A DNA stretch of 64,000 nt, from the NCBI RefSeq assembly GCF_003260275.1, contig NZ_QJHB01000009.1, forward strand, positions 142,147 through 206,146, given 5' to 3'. How positions within the stretch are numbered: the stretch's first letter is position 1; each line of letters begins with the position of its first letter. Of the stretch, positions 54,234-63,791 are shown one piece after another. The notes beneath the pieces are model-generated. The model saw only the letters and a list, made by a program, of their open reading frames with translations. It was not told the origin of the DNA and did not search any database. The translations under genes and the position numbers were made by a program. The DNA comes from Homoserinimonas sp. OAct 916 (lineage in GTDB: Bacteria; Actinomycetota; Actinomycetes; Actinomycetales; Microbacteriaceae).

Positions 54234-55316
54234 CTACCGAATCGAGTCCAGCGACTTCTGCACCTTTTCCCGCAGCGAGGCGGAGATGGGGGCAGAACCG
54301 GCGAACTCGGCAGCTCGAGCCTGCCCCTCGGGGCTGGCCACGTAGCCGAGATACTCCCTGACGAGTGCAGCTTGGGCCGGGTCGGAGTATCTCTGGCAGG
54401 CGATCAGGTAGCTGACCAGCACAATCGGGTACACGCCGGCTGCCGTGGAGGTGCGATCCAAGTCGATGGCGATGTCTCCCGGCTCGCGCCCCTCGATCAG
54501 CGGGGAGGCGTCAACCGCCGCGGCGGCGGCCTCGGCGGAATAGGTGACGAAACTCTCTCCCACTTTGATCTTCGCCACGTCGAGCGACCCCGCCTTCGAT
54601 GCATCCACGTAGCCGATAGTTCCCACACCGTTTTTGACGGTGTCGACCACACCAGCCGTACCCTGGACCCCCTCGCCGGTGGGGAATGGGAACCCGTCTG
54701 CCGGTTCGGCGTCCCACGCGGCGGGTGCATTCGCGTGGAGATAGTCGGTGAAGTTCTTAGTCGTGCCAGAATCGTCGGAGCGGTGCACCGCCGTGATCGG
54801 CAGGTCGGGCATTGTTTGTTCGGGGTTGAGCCGAACGATGGCCGGGTCGTTCCAACGCGTTAGCTCGGCGGTGAAGATCGCTGCAATCGTGGCCGCATCG
54901 AGGTTCAGCTCGGTGACGCCTTGAACGTTGAAGATCAACACGATCGGAGCGATGTAGACCGGCAGGTCGATCGCCGAGCTGTCCGGGGCGCAGGAGGCGA
55001 AGGTGCCCCTGAGTTCGGCCTCGCTGAGTGCTGAGTCCGAGCCGGCGAATGCGGCGCCGCCCGCGGCGAACGTCTTGCGGCCGGCACCTGACCCGGTGGG
55101 GTCATAGTTGATGGTCACCTGGTGGTGCGCGGTCTGGAAGGCGGCGATCCAGGTCTCCTGAGCGCTGCCCTGACTGGACGCGCCCGCACCGTCAACGGTG
55201 CCACTGAGCTCGGAGTGCGAAACACCCTGCGCCATCTCATTGGCTGCGCACGATGACAGCCCGGCGACCGTGACGGCTGCGATGAGAACGGTGGAGCCCA
55301 GTCGCGTGAACTTCAT
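54234..55316 (-). CDS. pstS: Phosphate-binding lipoprotein PstS, paralogue 2
   Basis: 360 residues from ATG 55316, with AAAGGAG 5 bp upstream. Signal LGSTVLIAAVTVAGLSSC with a lipobox Cys at about residue 22. The same ligand loops as paralogue 1: GAGASSQGSAQETWIAAFQ, TGSGAGRKTF, VHRSDDSGTTKNF. It leads the pst operon; the 180 bp between the two copies contain a second PhoP box. A shorter linker after the lipobox (QGVSHSELSGTVDG) distinguishes it. A recent tandem duplication that includes the promoter. Confidence 0.94.
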   Translation of the reverse strand: MKFTRLGSTVLIAAVTVAGLSSCAANEMAQGVSHSELSGTVDGAGASSQGSAQETWIAAFQTAHHQVTINYDPTGSGAGRKTFAAGGAAFAGSDSALSEAELRGTFASCAPDSSAIDLPVYIAPIVLIFNVQGVTELNLDAATIAAIFTAELTRWNDPAIVRLNPEQTMPDLPITAVHRSDDSGTTKNFTDYLHANAPAAWDAEPADGFPFPTGEGVQGTAGVVDTVKNGVGTIGYVDASKAGSLDVAKIKVGESFVTYSAEAAAAAVDASPLIEGREPGDIAIDLDRTSTAAGVYPIVLVSYLIACQRYSDPAQAALVREYLGYVASPEGQARAAEFAGSAPISASLREKVQKSLDSIR

Positions 55317-55417
55317 GGGACTCCTTTCACGCACGTGGGCGTTGGCGGTTGGGCTTGATTGCTCGCCGCGTTGGGGCATGACGCGTCGGGCCGTACGTGA
55401 CGAGCATCCCCTACTCG

Positions 55418-55435
55418 GGTGAACACGAGGTGAAC
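55418..55435 (-). promoter_or_regulatory. PhoP box before pstS paralogue 2
   Basis: Same 18 bp as at 54148-54165 (GTTCACC-TCGT-GTTCACC in reading direction), with flanking CGAGCATCCC and TGTTCAC context also shared, about 100 bp before the start. Confidence 0.8.
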
Positions 55436-55465
55436 AACCGGCGACAAGGCCGATTGAGAATGCTC

Positions 55466-56401
55466 TCAGATGTGCGGTTCGTGCGATTCAATCGCGATGA
55501 TCCCGGATGCCGGGAGTGTGCGAGACAGGTGCACCACCGAGTAGCCGCCGGTCTCCAGCGCCGCGGAGGATCGCACATACGAGCCGGTGGGGGTTCCCGT
55601 CGCCAGGGCAATTTCCCTGATGATCTCGGGGATGACCGGACCGTGGCTGCATACCACTGCTGACTGCTTGGCGCGCACCAGCTTTCCGATCACGCCTCGC
55701 ACATCTGATTCACCCCACTCGTAGGCGCGTTGGCTGATCGCATCCGTTCGTCGTGCCTGGAGCCCCATGAGCTTCTCCAGCGGCACGACTGTCGACCGGC
55801 AGCGCTTGGCCGTACTCGTGACAATCTTTTCAGGGCCCCACGCGGCGATCGCCGCGGCCACGTTCGCGGCCTGCGCCCTGCCACGGTCGGTCAGTGTGCG
55901 GTCGTGATCGTCACCGTCGAACTTCTCCGGGGAGATCGCCTTGCCGTGGCGCAGCACGATCATGGCGTAGGTCGACGTGACACCCTGGTCGACCAGGGCT
56001 TTGAAATTGTCAAGAATTTCTGCGTCGCGCGGGTAGCTGAGCATTGTGCGTGCCTTCTTCAGGCTCACCCATTCCAGCGCGGCCACTTCGGAGTTCGGCA
56101 GGAATGCCGAGGCCAGCTGGGCCTCGTCGGTCACTTCGGCCGCCCAGTAGTGCACCACTTTGTCGATGCCCTTCGGCATGGTGTAGCGAGTCACACCCAG
56201 GGGCACGCCGAGGGCCACTTTCAGCCCTGTCTCCTCCTCGATCTCGCGCACCGCGGCCTGGGGGAGTGATTCGCCGGCGTCGACCTTCCCCTTGGGCAGT
56301 GAGACGTCGTTGTACCGCGAGCGGTGGATCAGCAGAATGCGCAGCTTGGAGTCGATGATCCGCCAACACACTGCACCCGAGGCATAGATTGCGGCGTTCA
56401 C
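55466..56401 (-). CDS. MutT1-like NUDIX hydrolase with C-terminal histidine phosphatase domain
   Basis: 311 residues from GTG 56401, overlapping the ppk stop by 4 bp. Residues 1-140 are NUDIX: box [23 protein letters not shown] (catalytic REIEEE). Residues 165-311 are an RHG phosphatase: IVLRHGKAI, and a later [10 protein letters not shown] with the second His. From family knowledge, mycobacterial MutT1 with this fusion degrades 8-oxo-dGTP and diadenosine polyphosphates; ppk sits next to mutT1 there too. Probably co-transcribed with ppk. Confidence 0.9.
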   Translation of the reverse strand: MNAAIYASGAVCWRIIDSKLRILLIHRSRYNDVSLPKGKVDAGESLPQAAVREIEEETGLKVALGVPLGVTRYTMPKGIDKVVHYWAAEVTDEAQLASAFLPNSEVAALEWVSLKKARTMLSYPRDAEILDNFKALVDQGVTSTYAMIVLRHGKAISPEKFDGDDHDRTLTDRGRAQAANVAAAIAAWGPEKIVTSTAKRCRSTVVPLEKLMGLQARRTDAISQRAYEWGESDVRGVIGKLVRAKQSAVVCSHGPVIPEIIREIALATGTPTGSYVRSSAALETGGYSVVHLSRTLPASGIIAIESHEPHI

Positions 56402-58569
56402 CGATGTCCGCTCCGCTTGCGACCGGTGACTTCGGCCATCCGCGCTTCCTGCATGTCGATGAGTGGGGTGCCGTCGTCGGCCAGGTGGCGTCTGGTCCAC
56501 GCACCGTCTGAACCCAGCGACCAGGCCGAGGTGCCGGCATCCATCGCGGTGTTGAACAGTGCGGCGATCTCGGTCAGATGTTCCGGATCGGTCAATCTCA
56601 CCAGCGCTTCCACCCTTCGATCGAGGTTGCGGTGCATCATGTCGGCACTGCCGATGTACACCTGCGGGTCACCATCATTCTCGAAAGAGAATATACGCGA
56701 ATGTTCGAGGTAGCGGCCGAGGATTGACCGCACGCGGATATTCTCGCTGAGCCCTGGCTGTCCCGGCTTCAAGCTGCAGATGCCGCGCACCCACATATCC
56801 ACCTGGACACCGGCCTGGCTGGCCCGGTACAGGGCGTCGATGATCTCTTCGTCGACGATTGAGTTCACCTTGATGCGGATACCGGCAGGTCGGCCCTCGT
56901 GGGCCAGGGCTGCCTCGCCATCGATGCGCTTCAACAGTCCTCGACGCAGGTGCAGGGGCGCCACCAGCAGCCGTTTGAACTTCTTTTCGATCGCATAGCC
57001 GGAGAGTTCGTTGAACAGCCGGGTCAGATCTTTGCCCACCTGGGGGTCGTCGGTGAGCAGACCGAGATCTTCATACAGGCGGCTGGTCTTCGGATTGTAG
57101 TTTCCGGTGCCGATGTGGCTGTAGTGCCGGAGCACCCCGTTCTCGCGACGTACCACGAGTGCGAGCTTGCAATGCGTCTTCAGGCCGACTATGCCGTAGA
57201 CGACATGAACCCCGGCCTTCTCAAGTTTGCGGGCCCAACCGATATTGGCCTGTTCGTCGAACCGTGCCTTGATCTCGACCAGGGCCAGAACCTGCTTGCC
57301 GGCCTCTGCCGCATCGATCAGTGCCTCGACGATTGGAGAGTCACCCGAGGTGCGATACAGCGTCTGCTTGATCGCCAGTACATCGGGGTCGTTTGCGGCC
57401 TGCTCGAGAAACGACTGAACACTGGTGGCGAACGACTCATACGGGTGGTGCAACAGGATGTCGCCGCGGGTGATCGAGGCGAACACGTCAGGTGCCTCGT
57501 TTGTTTCGATCGGCAACAGGCTCACGCTGGTCGATGGCACCGCTTTGGCGAACTTGAGGTCGGGACGATCGAGTTTGGCGAGGTCGAACAGGCCGCCCAA
57601 GTCCAATGGTGCCGGGAGGCTGTACACCTCATTCTCGGTGACATCCAGTTCTCGCACCAACAGTCGCAGGGTCACCTCGTCCATGTCATCGGTGATCTCG
57701 AGCCGGATCGGAGGCCCGAACCGTCGCCTCAGCAGCTCCTTCTCCAACGCCTGGATCAGGTTCTCGGTCTCGTCCTCCTCTATCACCACGTCTTCATAGC
57801 GGGTCACTCGAAAAACGTGATGCTCGATGATCTCCATCCCGGGGAACAGGTCGCCCAGATGATTGGCGATCAAATCCTCCAGGGTGATGAAACGCATGTC
57901 GTCCAACGTCTCGCGCGCATCGATGCGCACAAACCTGGGCAACAGGGTGGGTACCTTCAACCGGGCGAACTCCTCTTTGCCGGAGACCGGGTGCCGTACC
58001 CGCACCGAGAGGTTCAGCGACAGTCCGGAGATGTAGGGGAACGGATGTGCCGGGTCGACCGCCAACGGTGTGAGCACAGGGAAGATCTGCTGGGTGAAGA
58101 TTTCACGCAGCCGCACCTGGTCGGCCTGGTCCAGTGAGTCGAACGTCACCGGTCTGATCCCGGCCTCGTTCAGCGCGGGAACCAGCGACTCCTGGTAGAC
58201 GGCGGCGTGGCGTGCCTGCAGCTCGTGGGCTTTCGCGGAGATGTCGGCCAACACGTCGGCCGGTGCCCGCCCGATGTTGGTGGGAACCGCAAGTCCGGTC
58301 AGGATGCGTCGTTTCAAACCCGCAACGCGCACCATGAAGAACTCATCGAGGTTGCTGGCGAAGATGGCGAGGTAGTTGGCACGCTCCAACAGGGGCACAG
58401 TCGTATCCTCGGCGAGCTCGAGTACACGTTGGTTGAAAGCCAGCCAGCTCAACTCGCGGTCGAGGTACCGATCGATTGGAAGTTCGGTGTCGTAGGCGCG
58501 GCTCGGCGCGAAATCATCATCGAGATCGCTGGACAGCTCGGACTCGATCACTGTGTTGTCTGGGTCCAT
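56398..58569 (-). CDS. ppk: Polyphosphate kinase 1
   Basis: 723 residues, full length. PPK N domain ([17 protein letters not shown]), middle domain ([11 protein letters not shown]), and the two catalytic phospholipase-D-like C domains with the autophosphorylated His: [20 protein letters not shown] and [21 protein letters not shown]. Later [18 protein letters not shown] and [14 protein letters not shown] are typical of PPK1. Transfers the gamma phosphate of ATP to polyphosphate, at the membrane in most bacteria. No PhoP box was seen near its start. Confidence 0.96.
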   Translation of the reverse strand: MDPDNTVIESELSSDLDDDFAPSRAYDTELPIDRYLDRELSWLAFNQRVLELAEDTTVPLLERANYLAIFASNLDEFFMVRVAGLKRRILTGLAVPTNIGRAPADVLADISAKAHELQARHAAVYQESLVPALNEAGIRPVTFDSLDQADQVRLREIFTQQIFPVLTPLAVDPAHPFPYISGLSLNLSVRVRHPVSGKEEFARLKVPTLLPRFVRIDARETLDDMRFITLEDLIANHLGDLFPGMEIIEHHVFRVTRYEDVVIEEDETENLIQALEKELLRRRFGPPIRLEITDDMDEVTLRLLVRELDVTENEVYSLPAPLDLGGLFDLAKLDRPDLKFAKAVPSTSVSLLPIETNEAPDVFASITRGDILLHHPYESFATSVQSFLEQAANDPDVLAIKQTLYRTSGDSPIVEALIDAAEAGKQVLALVEIKARFDEQANIGWARKLEKAGVHVVYGIVGLKTHCKLALVVRRENGVLRHYSHIGTGNYNPKTSRLYEDLGLLTDDPQVGKDLTRLFNELSGYAIEKKFKRLLVAPLHLRRGLLKRIDGEAALAHEGRPAGIRIKVNSIVDEEIIDALYRASQAGVQVDMWVRGICSLKPGQPGLSENIRVRSILGRYLEHSRIFSFENDGDPQVYIGSADMMHRNLDRRVEALVRLTDPEHLTEIAALFNTAMDAGTSAWSLGSDGAWTRRHLADDGTPLIDMQEARMAEVTGRKRSGHR

Positions 58570-58614
58570 GTCCTAATCATGGCACTGCACATGCGGTCTG
58601 TGCGAGGGTGGCGA

Positions 58615-59592
58615 TCAGACGCCGGTGCGCAGGTACTGCACATCGACTGTGTGGTCGGTGAAACCGAGTGAACGATACAGCGCAACCGCCGGGACGTTAT
58701 CGGCCTCCACATAGAGGGTTGTGCTGGTCGCACCGATGGATTCCAGCCGAGCCAGGCCCGCATTCATCAGTCGTCTTCCGATTCCTTTTCCCGCGCTGCC
58801 CGGGTGCACCCCGATGGCGTAGATCTCACCGGTCTGCGGGTTCTCGGGCTCTACCTTCAGCCAGTTGAAACCAACCAGGTCGCCGTCAGCATTGTGCATC
58901 ACGAGGAAGTTCTCGGCAGAGAACCAGGGCTCGGCCATGCGGTTCTCCAGATCGGCCAGTGTCAAGCGGCCCTGCTCCGGGTGGTGTGCGAACGCGAGGG
59001 AGTTCAACTTCAGCCAGGCCGACTCGTCCGTGCCCACCCGGAACGTGGTGATCGACGGGTCGGGGACCGTTTGGTCCAGCTGCTCTGCGGATTCGCCCCG
59101 CCGCAGTTGCAGGAGGGTTCGCACCGGGGAAAACCGGGTGCGCGCCGCAAGGACGCGGGCGCCGGGGTGGTCTCCATGGCTCCAGGCGAGTAGGGCTCCG
59201 GTATTTTCGTCTGCACTGTTTTCGTCTGCACTGTTTTCGTCTGCACTGTTTTCCACTGCACTGTTTTCAGCTGCACCGTGCTCGGCCAGTGCCTGTTCCA
59301 GCAGTTTCGCCCCCAGGCCGCGACGCCGGTGGGATGGTGTGATCGTGAACTCGAGTTCGCCCTGACCGAGAATGGCTGCACCCAGAAGGCCAGCATCTGT
59401 TGATGGGCTGACGCCCGGGGCGTCCTCGACGACCAGCAGGCTTCGGCGGCCGGCTGTGAGATCCGCCAGTGCCTGGTCGTTGAACGCACTCTGGCCGTCG
59501 ACGGCCAGTGCTGCGTTACGCAGGTTGAGCAGGCGCGCGCGGATCTGCGGGTCCTGGGCATCCGCGGTCCGAAGGATCGGGGAGTTGTCCAT
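58615..59592 (-). CDS. mshD: Mycothiol synthase MshD with an inserted peptide repeat
   Basis: Acetylates the cysteinyl precursor in the last step of mycothiol synthesis. 325 residues with two GNAT domains, the second with YAIGVHPGSAGKGIGRRLM for acetyl-CoA and LYVEADNVPAVALYRSLGF. Between domain one (TPSHRRRGLGAKLLEQ, about residues 85-100) and the following strand LLAWSHGDHPGA lies a stretch of five repeats (AENSA, VENSA, DENSA, DENSA, DENTG) encoded by the 15-bp units at 59206-59280. Located next to glnR as in Mycobacterium tuberculosis. Confidence 0.92.
   Translation of the reverse strand: MDNSPILRTADAQDPQIRARLLNLRNAALAVDGQSAFNDQALADLTAGRRSLLVVEDAPGVSPSTDAGLLGAAILGQGELEFTITPSHRRRGLGAKLLEQALAEHGAAENSAVENSADENSADENSADENTGALLAWSHGDHPGARVLAARTRFSPVRTLLQLRRGESAEQLDQTVPDPSITTFRVGTDESAWLKLNSLAFAHHPEQGRLTLADLENRMAEPWFSAENFLVMHNADGDLVGFNWLKVEPENPQTGEIYAIGVHPGSAGKGIGRRLMNAGLARLESIGATSTTLYVEADNVPAVALYRSLGFTDHTVDVQYLRTGV
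59206..59280 (+). repeat. Five 15-bp in-frame units inside mshD
   Basis: TTCGTCTGCACTGTT is exact at 59206, 59221 and 59236; TTCCACTGCACTGTT (59251) and TTCAGCTGCACCGTG (59266) are variants. Together they encode repeats of the (A/V/D)ENSA type on the minus strand. Confidence 0.95.
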
Positions 59593-59601
59593 AACTGTTC
59601 C

Positions 59602-60405
59602 TCATGCTCCTATTTGTCTGTTCGCGACTGGTTGCCTGTTCGCGGCTGTTGGCCTGTTCGGGCCTGATTGGCGGTTCGATGCAGGGGCGGTTGCTCGCGC
59701 CACGGGTTCGGCCCAGAACCGGTAACCGACATTTCGTACGGTGCCGATCAGGGCATCGAGGTCGCCGAGTTTTGCGCGCAACCGACGAACGTGTACATCG
59801 ACGGTGCGGGTGCCGCCGTAGTAGTCGCAACCCCACACCTCGCTGAGCAGTTGCTCCCGGCTGAACACGCGGGCCGGGTGCAGCGCGAGGAAGCGCAGCA
59901 GCTCGAACTCCTTGTAGGTGAGGTCGAGCGGCTTGTTGTTCATCGAGATCGAGTAGTTGGCTTCGTCGATCTCCAGCCCGGTGGCCCGAATGCTGCCACG
60001 TGCGCCCAGTGAGGCGTGCCGGCTGAGCGCCAACCGAATGCGGGCCTCGACCTCGGCGACGGAGGCGCCACTGTGCAGAACGTCGACCACCGGCCAGGAA
60101 GCACCCAGCGCAGCGAAGCCGCCTTCGTTCAGTATGGCGATCACCGCAGGGGGATCATCAACTCCGCTGATCACGGTCGTGAGCGCGCGGGCCGCGGCAA
60201 GTTCGCCGGTCGCGTCGACCAGTACGAGGCTGTGCGCAGGAGCAGAAGAGTATGCGGCGGGCTCCGCTGGCAGCCACGTGACCGCGTGGTCGAGCAGATC
60301 CAGCGCCGGCAGCACCGTGTTCGTGTGATTTCGCGCCCCCACGGCGCGAACAGGCCCGCGAGAGTGCGTGGCCGCAGTGGCCGACAGCATCACCAACTCC
60401 GCCAT
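59602..60405 (-). CDS. glnR: GlnR-type nitrogen response regulator with repeated C-terminal tail
   Basis: 267 residues. Atypical receiver domain (VLPALDLLDHAVTWLP, HSLVLVDATGELAAARAL) and an OmpR-type winged helix: PLDLTYKEFELLRFLALHPARVFSREQLL, GTRTVDVHVRRLRAKLGDLD, GTVRNVGYRFW (as adjacent motifs). The layout of PLDLTYKEFELL and next to mshD is what I recall for mycobacterial GlnR, the global regulator of nitrogen assimilation; no partner kinase is present. The last 25 residues are repeats around NRQ, from 18-bp units at 59618-59689. Confidence 0.87.
   Translation of the reverse strand: MAELVMLSATAATHSRGPVRAVGARNHTNTVLPALDLLDHAVTWLPAEPAAYSSAPAHSLVLVDATGELAAARALTTVISGVDDPPAVIAILNEGGFAALGASWPVVDVLHSGASVAEVEARIRLALSRHASLGARGSIRATGLEIDEANYSISMNNKPLDLTYKEFELLRFLALHPARVFSREQLLSEVWGCDYYGGTRTVDVHVRRLRAKLGDLDALIGTVRNVGYRFWAEPVARATAPASNRQSGPNRPTAANRQPVANRQIGA
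59618..59689 (+). repeat. Four 18-bp units at the 3' end of glnR
   Basis: CTGTTCGCGACTGGTTGC (59618), CTGTTCGCGGCTGTTGGC (59636), CTGTTCGGGCCTGATTGG (59654) and CGGTTCGATGCAGGGGCG (59672). The 18-bp period keeps the frame and gives repeated ANRQ/PNRP peptide in GlnR. Confidence 0.85.
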
Positions 60406-60468
60406 GAAATCCCCGCATTCGTGTACCCGGCAATACTACTGCCGTGGGAATTCGGGCAGACTGTGAGG

Positions 60469-60825
60469 GTGACCTCAGACGATCTCCAACCAGGAGCGAA
60501 CCCGCAACCCGTCGGGGAGTTCCCGAAAAAAAGAAACGTCGTACCCACGGCGAGAACTCCGCGGCGCTATCTGGTGAGTATGGCGATCGTCTGGGCGTCT
60601 GCCGTGGTGGGGGTCCTGCTCGTCGCATGGTTTGCACCGCATGAGACCCGCGCGGCATGGTTGGCAATGGTTTTTGCGGCCACGGTCGTACTCACCTTTG
60701 TGATCCAGTTGGCACTTCAGCGCCCCAAAGGGTTTCTTCATCGGGCGACCATGAGCACGTTGGGTGCACTGATTGTGCTCGCCGCGGGCACCCTGATCCT
60801 TCAGTTGACCGCGGGCTCGGGATAG
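60469..60825 (+). CDS. Small membrane protein of unknown function
   Basis: 118 residues from GTG 60469 (a GTG two codons upstream is also possible). A basic N-terminus with KKRN and TPRR is followed by three predicted helices: LVSMAIVWASAVVGVLLVAWF, AAWLAMVFAATVVLTFVIQLA and LGALIVLAAGTLILQLTA. I do not recognise a named family. Read away from glnR, 63 bp from it, and followed 9 bp later by a second very small membrane protein. Confidence 0.65.
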   Translation: MTSDDLQPGANPQPVGEFPKKRNVVPTARTPRRYLVSMAIVWASAVVGVLLVAWFAPHETRAAWLAMVFAATVVLTFVIQLALQRPKGFLHRATMSTLGALIVLAAGTLILQLTAGSG

Positions 60826-60834
60826 AATCGAACC

Positions 60835-60945
60835 ATGCTGCTTGCACTGGAACTCTTCTTCGTCGGCCTGCTCGGGCTTGCCACGCTTTCCATCGCGTGG
60901 ATCTCCGTCGTGGTGGTGCTCAACCTCTACCGCGGCCAGCGCTGA
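60835..60945 (+). CDS. Very small membrane protein (36 aa)
   Basis: ATG 60835 to TGA 60945, 36 residues: a short N-terminus LLALELFFVG, a hydrophobic run LLGLATLSIAWISVVVVLNL and a positive end YRGQR. It would form one transmembrane helix with a cytoplasmic C-terminus by the positive-inside rule. It lies 9 bp after the previous gene and 84 bp before the nitrobindin-like gene. Codon choice is C/G-rich at third positions, as in real genes. No family name known. Confidence 0.55.
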   Translation: MLLALELFFVGLLGLATLSIAWISVVVVLNLYRGQR

Positions 60946-61029
60946 GTCGTTGGCGGGGTTTCAGCGTTGTCGCGCTGCCCGCACGGATACGGTCATGTGT
61001 TTTGTGGGCGCAGGAATTGAGGTGAGGCT

Positions 61030-61683
61030 GTGATCGAGTTGCCGACGCATCTGCCGCCGGAACTGGTACCGCTCAGCTGGCTGATCGGTGTGTGGGAAGG
61101 TACCGGGGTGATCGATTACCTGGTCGATCCGAAGAATCCGGATCCGGTCGGCGATTCGGCCGTTGGACCGGGCGAGTCAGGGTCACCTGAACGACGCCAA
61201 TACGAGTTCGGGCAACGGATCAGTTTCAGCCACGATGGGCTTGGCTGGCTCAACTACAACTCGTACACCTGGCTGCTCGATGACGAGCGCACCCCGTTGA
61301 TCACTGAGACAGGCTATTGGCGCATCGCGCGCGACCAGACCCCGGCCGATCCAGGCCCTGGCATGCTCCCCGCCGAGGGGGAGGCTCCGTTCAACTCGGT
61401 CGACGACGTGGAATCCTTACGCAATGATTCAGGCGGGTTCGATCTGCAGGTGGCCCTCGTGCACCCGACCGGGGTCAGCGAGTTGTACCTTGGCCATGTG
61501 ACCGGCCCCAGAATCGACCTGGCCACCGATGCTGTTTTGCGCGCACCCGGCGCCACCGACTACCAGGCGGCCACCCGAATGTACGGGTTGGTCGATAATC
61601 ACCTGCTCTGGGCGTGGGACATTGCGGCTCTGGAACAGAGCCTGCGCACCCACGCGTCTGCGAGGCTCGGCCGTGTCGAATAA
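61030..61683 (+). CDS. Nitrobindin-like / FABP-type heme-binding protein
   Basis: 217 residues from GTG 61030. The beta-barrel hallmark PLSWLIGVWEGTGVIDY and the next strands (YEFGQRISFSHDGLGWLNYNSY, ITETGYWRI) fit the nitrobindin (DUF1794) family, which binds ferric heme and may react with NO or peroxynitrite. A loop insertion of about 25 residues after VIDY (PVGDSAVGPGESGSPERRQ) is longer than in most members. Overlaps the next gene by 11 bp. Confidence 0.84.
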   Translation: MIELPTHLPPELVPLSWLIGVWEGTGVIDYLVDPKNPDPVGDSAVGPGESGSPERRQYEFGQRISFSHDGLGWLNYNSYTWLLDDERTPLITETGYWRIARDQTPADPGPGMLPAEGEAPFNSVDDVESLRNDSGGFDLQVALVHPTGVSELYLGHVTGPRIDLATDAVLRAPGATDYQAATRMYGLVDNHLLWAWDIAALEQSLRTHASARLGRVE

Positions 61684-62839
61684 TCTCACGCCAGACATCG
61701 TGGCCGTGTTCTCAGAGTTACCGGGCGCAGTCACTGATTCCGGGCTCGTCGCACACTACGGCAACCCGGTCGCGGAGCAACGCGCGTTGGTGGCAGGCGA
61801 CGCGATCGTCGACCTCGCCGACCGAGCTGTGCTCACGGTGTCAGGCGAGGACCGGTTGACCTGGCTTGACTCCCTGACCAGCCAACAGCTGACCGGTCTG
61901 CATCCGGGGGACTCGGCGGAAACCTTGCTTCTTGACGCGAACGGGCGGATTGAGCACGCCGTGCGATTGGTCGACGACGGGACAACCTGTTGGCTGCTCG
62001 TTGATGCCAGCCAGGCTGCTGGCCTGTTCGACTGGCTCACGCGTATGCGTTTTCGCCTGCGCGTCGACGTTGTCGACCGCACCGCCGATTTCGCCACTTT
62101 CGGTTACCTGATGGATGCCGGTGCCGCCCACGCACTGTCGCCGCTGGTCGCGGCCAGCAACGGTGTTCCGGTCCTCTGGAGCGACCCGTGGAGCGAGTTG
62201 CAGAACGGCGGTTGGACCTACTCGACGACGACCGAGCATCCGGGGGCCGGCTGGAAATACCGGGAGTGTCTGATCGAACGCAGCCGCACACCAGATGTGG
62301 TCGCGCTCGTAAGGGAAGGGAGCGTGCCGAAGGTGCGTGCGGCCGGGATGCTTGCGCTCGAGGCATTGCGGATCGAGGCCTGGCGGCCCCGCCTTGTCAC
62401 CGAGGTGGATGAGAGAACTGTTCCGCATGAACTCGACTGGTTGCGGAGCGCCGTTCACCTGACCAAGGGGTGTTACCGGGGCCAGGAGACCGTAGCCAAG
62501 GTGCACAACATCGGTCACCCACCCAGACGGATCGTCTTCCTGCATCTGGACGGCTCTGAATCCCAGTTGCCTTCACCGGGCGACGAGGTGGTGTCAGGCG
62601 AGGGGGAGGACCGCAAAGTGGTCGGTCGGATCACTTCCAGCGCCCGGCACCACGAACTCGGGCCGATCGCGCTCGCGGTGGTGCGTCGTCGCACCGACCC
62701 GTCGGCGACGCTCACTGTCGAAACCGGTGGAACTCTGGTGGCCGCGGCCCAGGAGATCATTGTTTCACCCGACGCGGGTGCCGAAGCCGGCGTTCCGCGG
62801 CTTCCCCGACTGGGTGCAGTCAAGCGTCGTCCGCGCTGA
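61673..62839 (+). CDS. ygfZ: YgfZ-type folate-binding protein (iron-sulfur repair)
   Basis: 388 residues from GTG 61673, starting inside the nitrobindin-like gene. The GcvT/YgfZ fold shows GDAIVDLADRAVLTVSGEDRL, the folate-region segments and, near residue 265, the signature KGCYRGQETVAKVH with the conserved Cys. Known YgfZ proteins help maintain Fe-S enzymes using tetrahydrofolate. Overlapping with a heme-binding protein suggests a shared role in iron or redox maintenance. Confidence 0.9.
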   Translation: MSNNLTPDIVAVFSELPGAVTDSGLVAHYGNPVAEQRALVAGDAIVDLADRAVLTVSGEDRLTWLDSLTSQQLTGLHPGDSAETLLLDANGRIEHAVRLVDDGTTCWLLVDASQAAGLFDWLTRMRFRLRVDVVDRTADFATFGYLMDAGAAHALSPLVAASNGVPVLWSDPWSELQNGGWTYSTTTEHPGAGWKYRECLIERSRTPDVVALVREGSVPKVRAAGMLALEALRIEAWRPRLVTEVDERTVPHELDWLRSAVHLTKGCYRGQETVAKVHNIGHPPRRIVFLHLDGSESQLPSPGDEVVSGEGEDRKVVGRITSSARHHELGPIALAVVRRRTDPSATLTVETGGTLVAAAQEIIVSPDAGAEAGVPRLPRLGAVKRRPR

Positions 62840-62964
62840 TGCGCGCTCAGCGGCTCTGACGAGGCGTCCGCCCGCCCTGACGAGGCGTTTGCCCGCTCTG
62901 CCATGGGCGGTTTGCACCGCACGGGCTCGGTTCTGAGCCGGAGCCGGGCGATAGGCTTGAGAGT

Positions 62965-63708
62965 ATGACCCATACGCTGATCCTGCTTCGCCACGGTCAA
63001 TCCACCTGGAACCAGGAAAACCTGTTCACGGGCTGGGTCGATGTTCCGCTCACAGACAAGGGGCGCGCCGAAGGCCGTCGCGCTGGTGAACTCCTGGTCG
63101 AGGCCGGGCTGTTGCCCGACGTCCTGCACACTTCTGTGCTGAAGCGGGCAATCCACACCGCCAATCTGACGCTGGAGACGGCTGACCGCGACTGGATCGA
63201 CGTTCGACGCTCCTGGCGGCTGAACGAACGCCACTACGGCGCCCTGCAGGGCAAGGACAAGGCGCAGACGCTTGCCGAGTACGGCCAGGAGCAATTCATG
63301 AGTTGGCGTCGATCGTTCGACACTCCGCCGCCCACGCTGGACGATGACAGCGAGTTCTCGCAGGCGCGCGACCCGCGGTACGCCGGACTGGGCGATGAGA
63401 TGCCGCGCACGGAGTGCTTGAAAGATGTGATCGAACGCCTCCTGCCCTATTGGGAGCAGTCGATCACGCCTGACCTCGCCACCGGCCGCACTGTACTGGT
63501 CACCGCTCACGGCAACTCGTTGCGCGCGCTGGTGAAGCACCTGGAGAAGATCTCGGATGATGCAATCACCGATCTGAACATTCCGACCGGAATTCCATTG
63601 GTCTACCACCTCGGCGCGGACTTCATGCCGGAGGCTCCAGGCGAGTATCTCGACCCCGAGGCTGCGGCCGCCGGTGCTGCCGCGGTCGCCGCGCAGGGCT
63701 CCAAGTAA
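62965..63708 (+). CDS. gpmA: 2,3-bisphosphoglycerate-dependent phosphoglycerate mutase
   Basis: 247 residues, cytoplasmic glycolytic enzyme. [20 protein letters not shown] at the N-terminus contains the phosphorylated His in [19 protein letters not shown] and the second catalytic His in [16 protein letters not shown] are present. The C-terminus ends in an Ala-rich stretch. Preceded by ctgacgaggcgt-type 21-bp repeats (62857-62900). Confidence 0.96.
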   Translation: MTHTLILLRHGQSTWNQENLFTGWVDVPLTDKGRAEGRRAGELLVEAGLLPDVLHTSVLKRAIHTANLTLETADRDWIDVRRSWRLNERHYGALQGKDKAQTLAEYGQEQFMSWRRSFDTPPPTLDDDSEFSQARDPRYAGLGDEMPRTECLKDVIERLLPYWEQSITPDLATGRTVLVTAHGNSLRALVKHLEKISDDAITDLNIPTGIPLVYHLGADFMPEAPGEYLDPEAAAAGAAAVAAQGSK

Positions 63709-63791
63709 GCCTCCCTGACTGCCCAGTTTGCCCACCCCAGCTTCGGTGATGGTGGGCCAAACGTGTGCCGGTTCGGTGCCGGTTCGGTGCT

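Noticed and set aside
62515..63735. 406-codon minus-strand frame over ygfZ and gpmA
   Set aside because: No homology; both plus-strand genes have clear family motifs.
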